A DNA stretch of 35,313 bases from an uncultured Bacteroidales bacterium (GTDB taxonomy: Bacteria; Bacteroidota; Bacteroidia; Bacteroidales; FEN-979), in the NCBI GenBank assembly GCA_903828645.1, contig CAIKNA010000118.1, forward strand, positions 1 through 35,313, given 5' to 3'. Every line of letters starts with the position of its first letter. The stretch's first letter is position 1. The translations under genes and the position numbers were made by a program. Shown here in pieces: positions 8,716 through 16,630 of this stretch. The notes below the pieces were generated by a model. The model did not search any database. It was not told the origin of the DNA and saw only the letters and a program-made list of their open reading frames with translations.

Positions 8716-10751
8716 GTCATCTCCTTCCACCGGGCTTCAAGGACACGGTAAGGATAGCGTGTGATCATCTGATGAGCATTGGTACAGGTCGTCTTATGAA
8801 TTTTTATCCCCTGGGAAACACTGACGAAAGCAAAGATCAGGTTGCCCGGAACGGGTCCGCAGCACCTTGCATACTGGTAGTGAAGCGATTTTATTTTCGG
8901 ATCGATTATAACAAAATCCTCTTTCCCGGCCATCATGCCTGAAATCCGGTCGGGGAAGGTCTCCTCCTTCACAGCAGCAGCTGCAATTCCCGGATCGGGC
9001 TCGGACAATGCTTTTTTGATTTTGCTCAGGTCAGCTTTTCCTTCGCCGAAGCGCTGGTAAAGTTCCATGATGTTCTCGCATCCGAAATAGGCGGCAAGCT
9101 TGTTCACAAGGGGATCAGCAAACTCATAACCCAATTGGATCACCTTGTTTTTAATGATCTCCTTGCCGAAATCCGCCTCTTTATATGCTTCCATTTTCAG
9201 CGCATGCTTGATGCGGGCAAGATTTCGCGGGCTTTTTACGATTTCGAGCCACCCCGGGTTTGGTTTCTGAGCCTTTGAGGTCATGATTTTAACCATGTCC
9301 CCGTTCTGAAGAATGTGTTTCAGCGGAACCATCTTCCCGTTTACGATGGCCCCGGTACAGGTCGAACCTACTTCGGAATGGATTTCAAAGGCAAAGTCAA
9401 GGACGGAATATCCCGATTTGAGTCGTTTCAGATCTCCCTTGGGCGTGAAAATAAAAATCTCATCAGAATAGAGGGCTTTCTTTTCCCGGCTGATCGGAGT
9501 TTCCTGTAAAGCCTTCAAAGGCTTTTCCAGCAAATCACGGATATCGGCATAAAAAGCATCCCTGGTTTGAGCAGTGCTCCCCGACTTGTATTTCCAGTGG
9601 GCAGCAAAACCCTTTTCGGCTATCTCATCCATACGGCGGGTGCGCACCTGAACTTCCACCCACCGTCCCTCGGGTCCGATGACAGTCGTATGAAGAGATT
9701 CATAACCTGTAGATTTCGGGAAAGAGATCCAGTCGCGCAAACGGCGGGGATTCGGGGTATAGATATCAGTTATCAGGGAGTATATCTTCCAGCAGTCGGC
9801 GGCATCATTTTCGATGGTCCTGTTAAGTATTACCCGGATGGCAAACAGGTCGTATACCTTTTCAAAGTCAACCTTCTGGGTCAGCATTTTCCTCCGGATG
9901 GAAGGAATCGATTTTACCCTGCTCTTTAGTTCACAATCGAACCCGTTTTCAATGAGCTGTTTTTCAATCGGTTTGATGAAATCAGCCGTATATTGATCAC
10001 GGTCGGATTTGCTCTCCTGTAGTTTGTACTCGATCAACGCATAGGTTTGTGGATCGGTAAACCGCATGAAACGGTCTTCCAGTTCGTTTTTAATTTTGTA
10101 AAGCCCAAGACGATGGGCAATGGGTATGTATAGAGCCTGGGTCTCACCGGTGATGATGTTTTGTTTCTCCGGGGAATATTCCGATATGTGGCGCATGTCG
10201 TAGAGCCGCATGCCAAGCCGGATAAGAAGCACCCGGATATCGTCGGAAAGCGTTAAAAGCAACCCGATGAAGTTTTCGGTATTTGTACTATATTTTTTGG
10301 TATCGAGCCGTTCAATTTTATGAATGCCCTCGATCAAGCCCCAAACCGGCTTGCCATATTCGCTTTCAATCTTTTCCCGCGACAACACCCCTTTGTCGGC
10401 AAGATTTTTCAGCATCAGGCATTTAACCGATGCCGGCCCAAGGTTCATCTCATCAAGGATGATGCGTGCCGTTTCCAAAACCATATGCACATATCCCGGA
10501 TCCCCGTCATGCTCCGATTGGTTCAGTATCGCGGAAAATGCCTTTCTCAGGGTGGTCTTCTCCCCGTTCAGCTGCTCGTATTCCAGCAGCTTTTCAAGGG
10601 TGAAATCTTCTACGACGGTATCTGTAAAGGTATACACTATCTGGCATAATTTGAAAACAGTAATTCCCGGTAATTTGTCATATGAAGTGCTGGCAATGCT
10701 TGTTGTGAATTCATGATTCTGTTTCACCACAATAGACACAACAGGACACAA
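8712..10751 (-). CDS. relA: RelA-type (p)ppGpp synthetase with degenerate hydrolase domain and no ACT domain
   Basis: This protein has up to 679 residues. The order is a degraded HD region (about 75-190), the ppGpp synthetase domain (about 265-390: SRVKSIPSIRRKM, YDLFAIRVIL, STGYESLHTTV, WVEVQVRT, EKGFAAHWKYK), a TGS domain (about 430-490: IFIFTPKGDLKRLKSGYSV) and a zinc-finger-like region (YARCCGPVPG at 627). The hydrolase HD motif (HDVVEDT in active members) is KNLADKG here, and ADRLHNMR is GMRLYDMR. Hydrolase activity is therefore probably lost while the synthetase residues look intact. The protein stops just after RVLEARW, where the ACT domain of full-length Rel proteins would start. No ATG occurs in the first 89 codons; TTG 10751 and GTG 10739, 10730 or 10727 are the possible starts, all inside a palindromic repeat. 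The family call is sure, the start is not. Confidence 0.9.
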   Translation of the reverse strand: MCPVVSIVVKQNHEFTTSIASTSYDKLPGITVFKLCQIVYTFTDTVVEDFTLEKLLEYEQLNGEKTTLRKAFSAILNQSEHDGDPGYVHMVLETARIILDEMNLGPASVKCLMLKNLADKGVLSREKIESEYGKPVWGLIEGIHKIERLDTKKYSTNTENFIGLLLTLSDDIRVLLIRLGMRLYDMRHISEYSPEKQNIITGETQALYIPIAHRLGLYKIKNELEDRFMRFTDPQTYALIEYKLQESKSDRDQYTADFIKPIEKQLIENGFDCELKSRVKSIPSIRRKMLTQKVDFEKVYDLFAIRVILNRTIENDAADCWKIYSLITDIYTPNPRRLRDWISFPKSTGYESLHTTVIGPEGRWVEVQVRTRRMDEIAEKGFAAHWKYKSGSTAQTRDAFYADIRDLLEKPLKALQETPISREKKALYSDEIFIFTPKGDLKRLKSGYSVLDFAFEIHSEVGSTCTGAIVNGKMVPLKHILQNGDMVKIMTSKAQKPNPGWLEIVKSPRNLARIKHALKMEAYKEADFGKEIIKNKVIQLGYEFADPLVNKLAAYFGCENIMELYQRFGEGKADLSKIKKALSEPDPGIAAAAVKEETFPDRISGMMAGKEDFVIIDPKIKSLHYQYARCCGPVPGNLIFAFVSVSQGIKIHKTTCTNAHQMITRYPYRVLEARWKEMT

Positions 10752-10823
10752 TAGAAACCAAAATAGACATAAACTTTCTGAACTATGTGTATTCTATTGT
10801 GTCCTGGTGTGCCTATTGTGGTG
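10725..10823. repeat. Intergenic palindromic repeat with 30-nt arms (CACAATAG-type)
   Basis: Arm one (10725-10754) and arm two (10794-10823) are reverse complements with two mismatches, separated by 39 nt. Each arm contains two CACAATAG words. Nothing in the surrounding genes explains it. It overlaps the only available start codons of the RelA-type gene, and in that transcript it would form a long hairpin at the 5' end. There is no T-tract, so it is not an ordinary terminator. It looks like a small mobile or dispersed palindrome (REP/MITE-like). Confidence 0.8.
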
Positions 10824-10885
10824 TTTTAATTAACTCTATTTTAAGCACCCAAAAATTCAAATAACGAATCACCGATAAACCAACG

Positions 10886-10893
10886 CAAAGTTA
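10886..10893 (-). promoter_or_regulatory. Candidate -7 element for the RelA-type gene
   Basis: Read on minus the site is TAACTTTG, a perfect match to the Bacteroidetes -7 consensus TAnnTTTG, and it is followed by C. No clear TTG box was found at the usual distance upstream. A start near 10880 would give a leader of about 130-150 nt that contains the palindrome. Confidence 0.35.
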
Positions 10894-10914
10894 CGGCAGA
10901 TATTTCAGAAACAG

Positions 10915-10945
10915 TTTGTATAATTTAGAATTATTCTTAATTTAG
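10915..10945 (+). promoter_or_regulatory. Candidate promoter for the leucine-degradation cluster
   Basis: TTTG (10915-10918), 19 nt, then TAATTTAG (10938-10945) fits the Bacteroidetes pattern TTTG-N19-21-TAnnTTTG with one mismatch. Transcription would start about 60 nt before the carboxylase beta gene. The rest of the 10824-11014 gap is AT-rich with no reading frame. Confidence 0.4.
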
Positions 10946-11014
10946 TACGCGAATAAAATAAACGGGTACAGGTTGGATGACCTCCGTTAACTCATTGTTT
11001 TTCAGACATAAAAA

Positions 11015-12622
11015 ATGTTTAGGATAGAAAGCAAGATCAAAGTCGGCAGTCCTGAATTCCAGAATAACCGTGAGGAATTCCTGAAACTGCTCGGGCAATA
11101 TAAAGAGAACCTGGCCAGGATCAGGCGTGGCGGGCCGGAGCAGGTTGTATCCAGGCACAAGGAGCGCGGCAAACTTCTTGCCAGGGAGCGAATCGATCTC
11201 CTGGTCGATCGGAATACACCGTTCATCGAATTGTCGGCCCTTGCCGCATACGGCCTGTACGACAATGGGTTCCCGTCAGCCGGGATCATTACCGGTATCG
11301 GAGTGATCCACGGCAAAGAGGTGATGATTGTGGCCAACGATGCAACGGTAAAAGGTGGTACCTATGTAAAGGAAACCATCAAGAAACATGTCAGGGCGCA
11401 GGAGATTGCCATGGAAAACCGGCTGCCATGCGTTTACCTGGTCGATTCGGGCGGTGTTTTTCTACCTGAGCAGGCCAATGTTTTTCCCGACAAGTATGAT
11501 TTCGGACGATTTTTCTTTAACCAGGCAAGACTTTCCGCACAGGGTATCCCCCAGATATCCGTGGTGATGGGCTCCTGTACGGCCGGAGGCGCATACGTTC
11601 CCGCCATGAGCGATGAAACAATTATTGTCCGCAACCAGGGAACCATCTTCATCGGGGGGCCTCCCCTGGTAAAAGCAGCTACCGGCGAAGAAGTTTCAGC
11701 CGAGGAACTAGGCGGGGCTGAAGTGCACACCATGATTTCCGGTGTAGCTGATCACCTGGCCGAAAATGACGTTCATGCCATCCAGATTTGCAGGAATGTT
11801 TTTGAATCCATCCAGCGGCATGAATACCAGGCACTTGAAACACATGTTATCGAGGAACCCGCATATGATCCTGAAGAGTTGTACGGAATTCTACCCATTG
11901 ATCTTAAAAAGTCGGTTGATTCAAAAGAGATCATTGCCAGGATTGTCGACGGCAGCCTCTTCCATGAATTCAAGGAGCGCTACGCCCCCACCCTCACCAC
12001 GGGATTTGCCAGGATCATGGGCTTCCCGATTGGCATCCTGGCCAACAACGGCGTGCTTTTCGGAGAAACCGCCCTGAAAGGCGCCCACTTTGTGGAACTT
12101 TGCACGTCAAGAAACATCCCGATCCTTTTTTTACAGAACATCACCGGTTTCATTGTCGGAAAACAATATGAACGTGCCGGCATTGCCCGCGACGGGGCGA
12201 AGTTTGTGCACGCGGTAGCCAATGCCAACGTGCCCAAGTTCACCGTGGTCTTTGGCGGTTCCTTCGGGGCAGGTAATTATGCCATGGCAGGCCGTGCATA
12301 CGAACCAAGATTCCTGTTCATGTATCCCAACTCCAAAATCTCCGTGATGGGAGGCGAACAGGCAGCCAATGTGCTGATTACTGTGAAGGAGGAACAGCTC
12401 AAAGCAGCTGGAAAAACCTTATCCCCCGAGGAAAGGGAGAAGATGCTTCAAACCATCCTGAAGAAATACGAAGTAGAGGGATCGGCATATTTCAGCACCG
12501 CCCGGCTCTGGGACGACGGGATCATCGACCCGGTGGATACCCGCAAAATACTGGGGCTGGCCATCGCCATCTCGCAGAATAAGAAATATGAGAAAACACA
12601 GTATGGAATCTTCAGAATGTAG
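11015..12622 (+). CDS. mccB: Methylcrotonyl-CoA carboxylase, carboxyltransferase (beta) subunit
   Basis: This 535-residue biotin-dependent carboxyltransferase moves the carboxyl group from biotin on the alpha subunit to 3-methylcrotonyl-CoA, a step of leucine degradation. Length and motifs fit the MCC beta type: an N-terminal RRGGPEQVVSRHKERGKL, the CoA-side GGTYVKETIKKHVRAQEIA, GSCTAGGAYVPAMSD, GTIFIGGPPLVKAATGEEVS followed by AEELGGAEVH (diagnostic against propionyl-CoA carboxylase), and GGSFGAGNYAMAGRAYEPRF near the C-terminus. It is the first gene of a cluster with the hydratase, alpha subunit and HMG-CoA-lyase-like genes, all of which fit the same pathway. A geranyl-CoA carboxylase is the main alternative but is less likely given these neighbours. 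Confidence 0.93.
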   Translation: MFRIESKIKVGSPEFQNNREEFLKLLGQYKENLARIRRGGPEQVVSRHKERGKLLARERIDLLVDRNTPFIELSALAAYGLYDNGFPSAGIITGIGVIHGKEVMIVANDATVKGGTYVKETIKKHVRAQEIAMENRLPCVYLVDSGGVFLPEQANVFPDKYDFGRFFFNQARLSAQGIPQISVVMGSCTAGGAYVPAMSDETIIVRNQGTIFIGGPPLVKAATGEEVSAEELGGAEVHTMISGVADHLAENDVHAIQICRNVFESIQRHEYQALETHVIEEPAYDPEELYGILPIDLKKSVDSKEIIARIVDGSLFHEFKERYAPTLTTGFARIMGFPIGILANNGVLFGETALKGAHFVELCTSRNIPILFLQNITGFIVGKQYERAGIARDGAKFVHAVANANVPKFTVVFGGSFGAGNYAMAGRAYEPRFLFMYPNSKISVMGGEQAANVLITVKEEQLKAAGKTLSPEEREKMLQTILKKYEVEGSAYFSTARLWDDGIIDPVDTRKILGLAIAISQNKKYEKTQYGIFRM

Positions 12623-12628
12623 AAATAA

Positions 12629-12755
12629 TTTACGATTTACGATTTACGATTTACGATTTACGAATTTCGAATTTCGAATTTTATTATCGTTAACCTGAAT
12701 TCGCAAATCCTGTCTGCTATTTCCAAATCTAAAATCGTAAATCGTAAATCGTAAA
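12629..12755. repeat. Heptamer repeats in inverted arms (TTTACGA x5 ... TCGTAAA x3)
   Basis: Five perfect TTTACGA units run from 12629 to 12663, followed by two ATTTCGA variants. Three TCGTAAA units, the reverse complement, run from 12735 to 12755. The RNA could fold into a long AU-rich hairpin between the carboxylase beta and hydratase genes. The last unit ends 6 nt before the hydratase ATG, where the ribosome would bind. The same heptamer appears eight times at 25106-25161. Confidence 0.9.
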
Positions 12756-12761
12756 TTGCAT

Positions 12762-13544
12762 ATGACCCTCCACAAAACCATTGAAACCACCCTGGAAAAC
12801 GCTGTTCTCACCATCTGGCTCAACCGGCCCGATGTGCACAATGCCTTTGATGAGACCATGCTGCGCGAACTGACAGGATGTTTTGAAGCCCTCGACTCAT
12901 CAGTTCTTGTTGTGATCCTCAGGGGAAAGGGCAAATCCTTTTGTGCAGGGGTTGACCTGAACTGGATGAAAGCCGTTTCTCAAAACAGCTACGAACAGAA
13001 TTACACCGAAAGTCTCCTCCTCTCAAAATGTTTCCTCACCATCTACAATTGTCCGAAACCCACCCTGGCTGTCGTACATGGTGTGGCGCTCGGCGGGGCA
13101 AACGGACTACTTTCAGCCTGTGACCTTGCTTACTGTACCGACGACGCCACCTTCTCGCTGAGCGAAGTGAAGATCGGCATTGTTCCGGCCTGCATCTCGC
13201 CATATGTCATCAAACGGGTAGGAGAATACGGGGCCAAGGAACTGATGATCACAGGAAGAAGGATCAGGGGAAAGGAGGCAGAACACTTCAGGCTGGTAAA
13301 TAAATCGGTGCCGGCTGAAATCCTTGACGAAACCATTGCTGATTTGATCGCCCTGCTGCGTACGAGTGGCCCAAAGGCGATGAGCCAGTGCAAAATATTG
13401 ATACACGATGTTGCCAACAACCTCTCCCTGCAGGAGGCATATGACTATACCGCCCGGATGATAGCCGAAATCAGGGCATCAGCGGAGGGGCAGGAGGGGA
13501 TGAATGCATTTCTCGAAAAACGCAAACCGAACTGGGTGAAATAA
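12762..13544 (+). CDS. liuC: Methylglutaconyl-CoA hydratase (enoyl-CoA hydratase/isomerase family)
   Basis: This 260-residue crotonase-fold enzyme probably hydrates 3-methylglutaconyl-CoA to HMG-CoA in leucine breakdown. Family marks are LNRPDVHNAFDETML, the oxyanion-hole segment SFCAGVDLNWMK (the DLNWMK form is typical of LiuC enzymes), PKPTLAVVHGVALGGANG and LSEVKIGIVPACISPYV. The Glu of LSEVK is kept, while the other crotonase Glu position (GGANGLL) is not acidic, as I recall for bacterial LiuC. The start is the ATG at 12762; a TTG at 12756 lies within the heptamer repeat edge and is rejected. It is 1 nt from the alpha subunit gene. Naming rests partly on the cluster context. Confidence 0.88.
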   Translation: MTLHKTIETTLENAVLTIWLNRPDVHNAFDETMLRELTGCFEALDSSVLVVILRGKGKSFCAGVDLNWMKAVSQNSYEQNYTESLLLSKCFLTIYNCPKPTLAVVHGVALGGANGLLSACDLAYCTDDATFSLSEVKIGIVPACISPYVIKRVGEYGAKELMITGRRIRGKEAEHFRLVNKSVPAEILDETIADLIALLRTSGPKAMSQCKILIHDVANNLSLQEAYDYTARMIAEIRASAEGQEGMNAFLEKRKPNWVK

Positions 13545-13545
13545 C

Positions 13546-15555
13546 ATGAATGTGATTCACAAAATACTCATTGCAAACCGGGGTGAAATCGCAGTGCGCG
13601 TCATGCGGACCGCCAGGAAACTCGGAATAAAGACAGTGGCGGTCTATTCGCAGGTCGACGCGGATTCGCTGCATGTGACCATGGCCGACGAAGCCTGGTG
13701 CATCGGGGAGGTTGAACTCAGTGAAACCTACCTGAATATTCCAAAGATCCTGGAGGTGGCAAAACAAACCGATTGTGATGCCATCCACCCTGGATATGGT
13801 TTCCTGGCAGAAAACCCGTTGTTTGCCACCGCATGCGAAGAAGCGGGGTTCATCTTCATCGGTCCCCGAGCAGAAGCCATGAGGATCATGGGAAACAAGA
13901 TTGAAGCACGAGCGTTTGTAAAAAAGATCAACATCCCGATGACAGAGGGAGTTACGGGAACAAACGAAGAACTTAAAAGGACTGCCCACAGGATCGGGTT
14001 TCCCGTGTTGCTCAAGGCTGCAGCCGGTGGCGGCGGAAAAGGAATGCGCATCGTTTATGAAGAAAACGAACTCGCCGAGGCCATCGAATCGACCAGCCGG
14101 CAGGCAAAAGCTTATTTCGGGGATGAAACGGTCTATATCGAAAAATTCATCGAAGAGCCCCGCCACATCGAGGTTCAGATCCTGGGCGACAACTTTGGAA
14201 ACGTGATCCACCTTTACGAGCGGGAATGCTCCATCCAGCGGCGATATCAAAAGATTATTGAAGAGTCTCCTTCTCCCACCCTCACCCCGGAAGTCCGTGA
14301 AAAAATGGGTGCGGCGGCCGTTGCCATTGGCAAGGCAATAGGATACAACAACGCCGGCACCATCGAATTCCTGGTTGACAAGGATCTGAATTACTACTTT
14401 CTCGAGATGAACACCCGCATACAGGTGGAACATCCCGTAACCGAAATGGTGACCGGCATCGACCTGGTTGAAGAACAGATCCAGGTAGCCTCGGGACATA
14501 TCCTCAGGCTTCAGCCTGAGGACGTGCGTCAGCACGGCCACGCCATCGAATGCCGGATCTATGCCGAGGATCCTGCCGGCAATTTCCAGCCATCCCCGGG
14601 CAAAATGACATTTTATAAGGAACCGGATATCCCCGGAATCCGCATCGACACCGGTATTACAGCCAATACGGAAATTAAAAGCTCCTTCGACCCGATGATC
14701 TGCAAACTGGTGATGTGGGGAAAAGACCGTCATGAAGCCAGCCTGAACATGCTGCTTGCACTTGACGATTATGTCATCCATGGGATCAGGACGAATATCA
14801 CTTACCTTATCAAATTGCTGCAGAGCGAAGCATTCCAGTCCAACACAATAACCACTAAATTCTGTGATGAACATACCGCGGCCCTTTGCGGCGAGATCAT
14901 CCGCGATAAAAACCGATTCCCGGCGCATGTTCCCATGATCGGCTATCTCATGTTCACCCTGAGGCGCAATCTGAAGTCGAACCCGGGATGTTGTGAAAAG
15001 CCCAATCTTTGGGAGACCACCGGATACTGGCGCAACCAGATGAGCATCAGGCTGCAATATGAAGGGGATGAGATCACGGTCAACCTGCCGGGATATTCTG
15101 AAAGTCATTACCTTTTTGAAATCAAGGGAGACCAATACCATGCAACCCCCCTGGCTTTTTCACCAAACCGCATTGATTTTACGGTCGATCACCACAACTA
15201 TTTTGCCTGGATATCAGAGGACGGGGAAAATCTTGCAAATGTGAGTATTGGCGGCCATATTTTCCGGCTGAGACGCCATGACATACTGGCCGAATCGGTT
15301 TTTGCCTCAGGGTTCGATACCCATGGCCACGACAGCAACCATGTCACCTCCCCAATGCCCGGGAAGGTGATCAGCATCCGGGTTAAGGCCGGTGATGAAG
15401 TAAAAAAAGGAGAAGCATTGCTGATCATCGAAGCCATGAAAATGGAAAACCAGATTATTTCTCCCCGCGAGGCTGTAGTAAAATGCATCAACGTTTCGGT
15501 AAGCGACCGGGTGGAAAGCAGCACAATACTGGTGGAATTTGAAGATTTATATTGA
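13546..15555 (+). CDS. mccA: Methylcrotonyl-CoA carboxylase, biotin carboxylase/BCCP (alpha) subunit
   Basis: This 669-residue protein uses ATP and bicarbonate to carboxylate its own biotin, for transfer by the beta subunit. It holds the biotin carboxylase domains (ILIANRGEIAVRVMRTARKL at the N-terminus, the glycine-rich ATP loop AAAGGGGKGMRIVYE, HIEVQILGD, ERECSIQRRYQKIIEE, EMNTRIQVEHPVTE). A linker domain of about 120 residues follows, then a biotinyl domain whose EAMKMENQ motif puts biotin on Lys632. Length and the alpha/beta split fit 3-methylcrotonyl-CoA carboxylase. The acyl-CoA specificity is set by the beta subunit and the neighbours. A 556-residue open frame opposite to it is a shadow. 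Confidence 0.93.
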   Translation: MNVIHKILIANRGEIAVRVMRTARKLGIKTVAVYSQVDADSLHVTMADEAWCIGEVELSETYLNIPKILEVAKQTDCDAIHPGYGFLAENPLFATACEEAGFIFIGPRAEAMRIMGNKIEARAFVKKINIPMTEGVTGTNEELKRTAHRIGFPVLLKAAAGGGGKGMRIVYEENELAEAIESTSRQAKAYFGDETVYIEKFIEEPRHIEVQILGDNFGNVIHLYERECSIQRRYQKIIEESPSPTLTPEVREKMGAAAVAIGKAIGYNNAGTIEFLVDKDLNYYFLEMNTRIQVEHPVTEMVTGIDLVEEQIQVASGHILRLQPEDVRQHGHAIECRIYAEDPAGNFQPSPGKMTFYKEPDIPGIRIDTGITANTEIKSSFDPMICKLVMWGKDRHEASLNMLLALDDYVIHGIRTNITYLIKLLQSEAFQSNTITTKFCDEHTAALCGEIIRDKNRFPAHVPMIGYLMFTLRRNLKSNPGCCEKPNLWETTGYWRNQMSIRLQYEGDEITVNLPGYSESHYLFEIKGDQYHATPLAFSPNRIDFTVDHHNYFAWISEDGENLANVSIGGHIFRLRRHDILAESVFASGFDTHGHDSNHVTSPMPGKVISIRVKAGDEVKKGEALLIIEAMKMENQIISPREAVVKCINVSVSDRVESSTILVEFEDLY

Positions 15556-15578
15556 AAACATAAACGAAGAACTAACTG

Positions 15579-15607
15579 TTGCATTTTGACTTTGCATTTT
15601 GCATTTT
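15579..15607. repeat. Short AT-rich repeat, three TTGCATTTT copies
   Basis: TTGCATTTT occurs at 15579-15587, 15592-15600 and 15599-15607 in the 64-nt gap between the carboxylase alpha gene and the first lyase-like gene. It resembles the other short repeats scattered in this window. It contains a TTG (15599) in frame with the next gene that should not be taken as the start. Confidence 0.6.
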
Positions 15608-15619
15608 AATTTTATCAAA

Positions 15620-16630
15620 ATGAACTATCCCAAAAAAGTTACCATCGGCGACATCACGGTCAGGGACGGGTTTCAGCACGAGGAGATCTTTATCCCCACC
15701 GATGCCAAGGTATGGCTGGCAGAACAGCTGATCCTGGCCGGGTTCCGGCATATCGAAGTGACCAACCTCGGCAACCCGTCGGGCATGCCGCAATTCAAAG
15801 ATGCGGATGAAGTGCTGAGGCGAATCCGGGCAAGCAAAGTGGTTGCTTCCCTGATAGACAAGGTATCGGTGACGGCCATCACCATCCGTGAAAAAGCGAT
15901 CGAACGTGCCATCCAGGCCAGGAAAGAGGGTTGGGGTCCCGACCGCATCCTATTAATGGTATCTACCAGCGAGTCCCACCACCGGAAAAATTCGGGTCTG
16001 AGTCTTGAAGATTACTGGAAGATGGCCGAAAAATATATCCCGATGGCCAGAGAGGCAGGGTTGAAGGTGAATGGCACGGTCAGTACCATCTGGGGTTGTC
16101 CGATTGAAGGGCCGACAAAGATGGAGAAGGCGATCGAATTTACCAAACGATGGATCGACATCGGGGTCAGCGATGTGGAGCATGCCGACCATGATGGTTC
16201 AGCTTCTCCAGACCGGGTTTACCGGTATTACGCGATGCTGCTCGATTCGGGTGTCAGGGTTGAGAAGCAGATCGTCCACTTCCATACTACACGCGGATGG
16301 GGGCTTGCCAACGTCCTGGCTGCACTTCAGGCAGGGATGGTGAATTACGAATCGACCATGGGCGGTATCGGCGGGCAGCCAGCCAATTTCGTAAGCGGAG
16401 TTCCTGTATCCGGCACCGGAAGCTACTATTACAGGGACCCGAACCTCGTCGGACTTGTATCCACCGAAGACATGGTGGTGATGATGGACGAAATGGGCAT
16501 CGATACCCAGCTGGACATTGACAAAGTGCTGGAAACAGGCTCGATGGTGGAACGTATTGTTGGCCGGCGCCTACGTTCCGAATCGATCAGGAACGGAAGA
16601 ATCCCGAAATCACTCACCGGCAAAGGATGA
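15620..16630 (+). CDS. HMG-CoA lyase-like DRE-TIM metallolyase, paralogue 1 (no catalytic Cys)
   Basis: This 336-residue TIM-barrel protein belongs to the HMGL/isopropylmalate synthase family. It keeps the family's first strand motif as VRDGFQHEE (Arg15, Asp16) and the metal-binding His pair in VHFHTTRGWGLANV (His220, His222). The strand that carries the catalytic Cys of HMG-CoA lyases (GGLGGCPY-type) reads GGIGGQPANF, with Gln253 in the Cys place. The C-terminal part keeps the STEDMVVMMDEMGI pattern of lyases. The start is the ATG at 15620. Its last codons overlap the next gene (ATGA), which encodes a second, complementary-looking paralogue. A HMG-CoA cleavage role is inferred from context; another acyl-CoA lyase or aldolase, or a non-catalytic partner, remains possible. 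Confidence 0.8.
   Translation: MNYPKKVTIGDITVRDGFQHEEIFIPTDAKVWLAEQLILAGFRHIEVTNLGNPSGMPQFKDADEVLRRIRASKVVASLIDKVSVTAITIREKAIERAIQARKEGWGPDRILLMVSTSESHHRKNSGLSLEDYWKMAEKYIPMAREAGLKVNGTVSTIWGCPIEGPTKMEKAIEFTKRWIDIGVSDVEHADHDGSASPDRVYRYYAMLLDSGVRVEKQIVHFHTTRGWGLANVLAALQAGMVNYESTMGGIGGQPANFVSGVPVSGTGSYYYRDPNLVGLVSTEDMVVMMDEMGIDTQLDIDKVLETGSMVERIVGRRLRSESIRNGRIPKSLTGKG

Noticed and set aside
13471-15141. A 556-residue open frame on minus opposite the carboxylase alpha gene
   Set aside because: The plus frame is a clear biotin carboxylase with all motifs; the antisense frame shows no recognisable domain and reflects codon bias.
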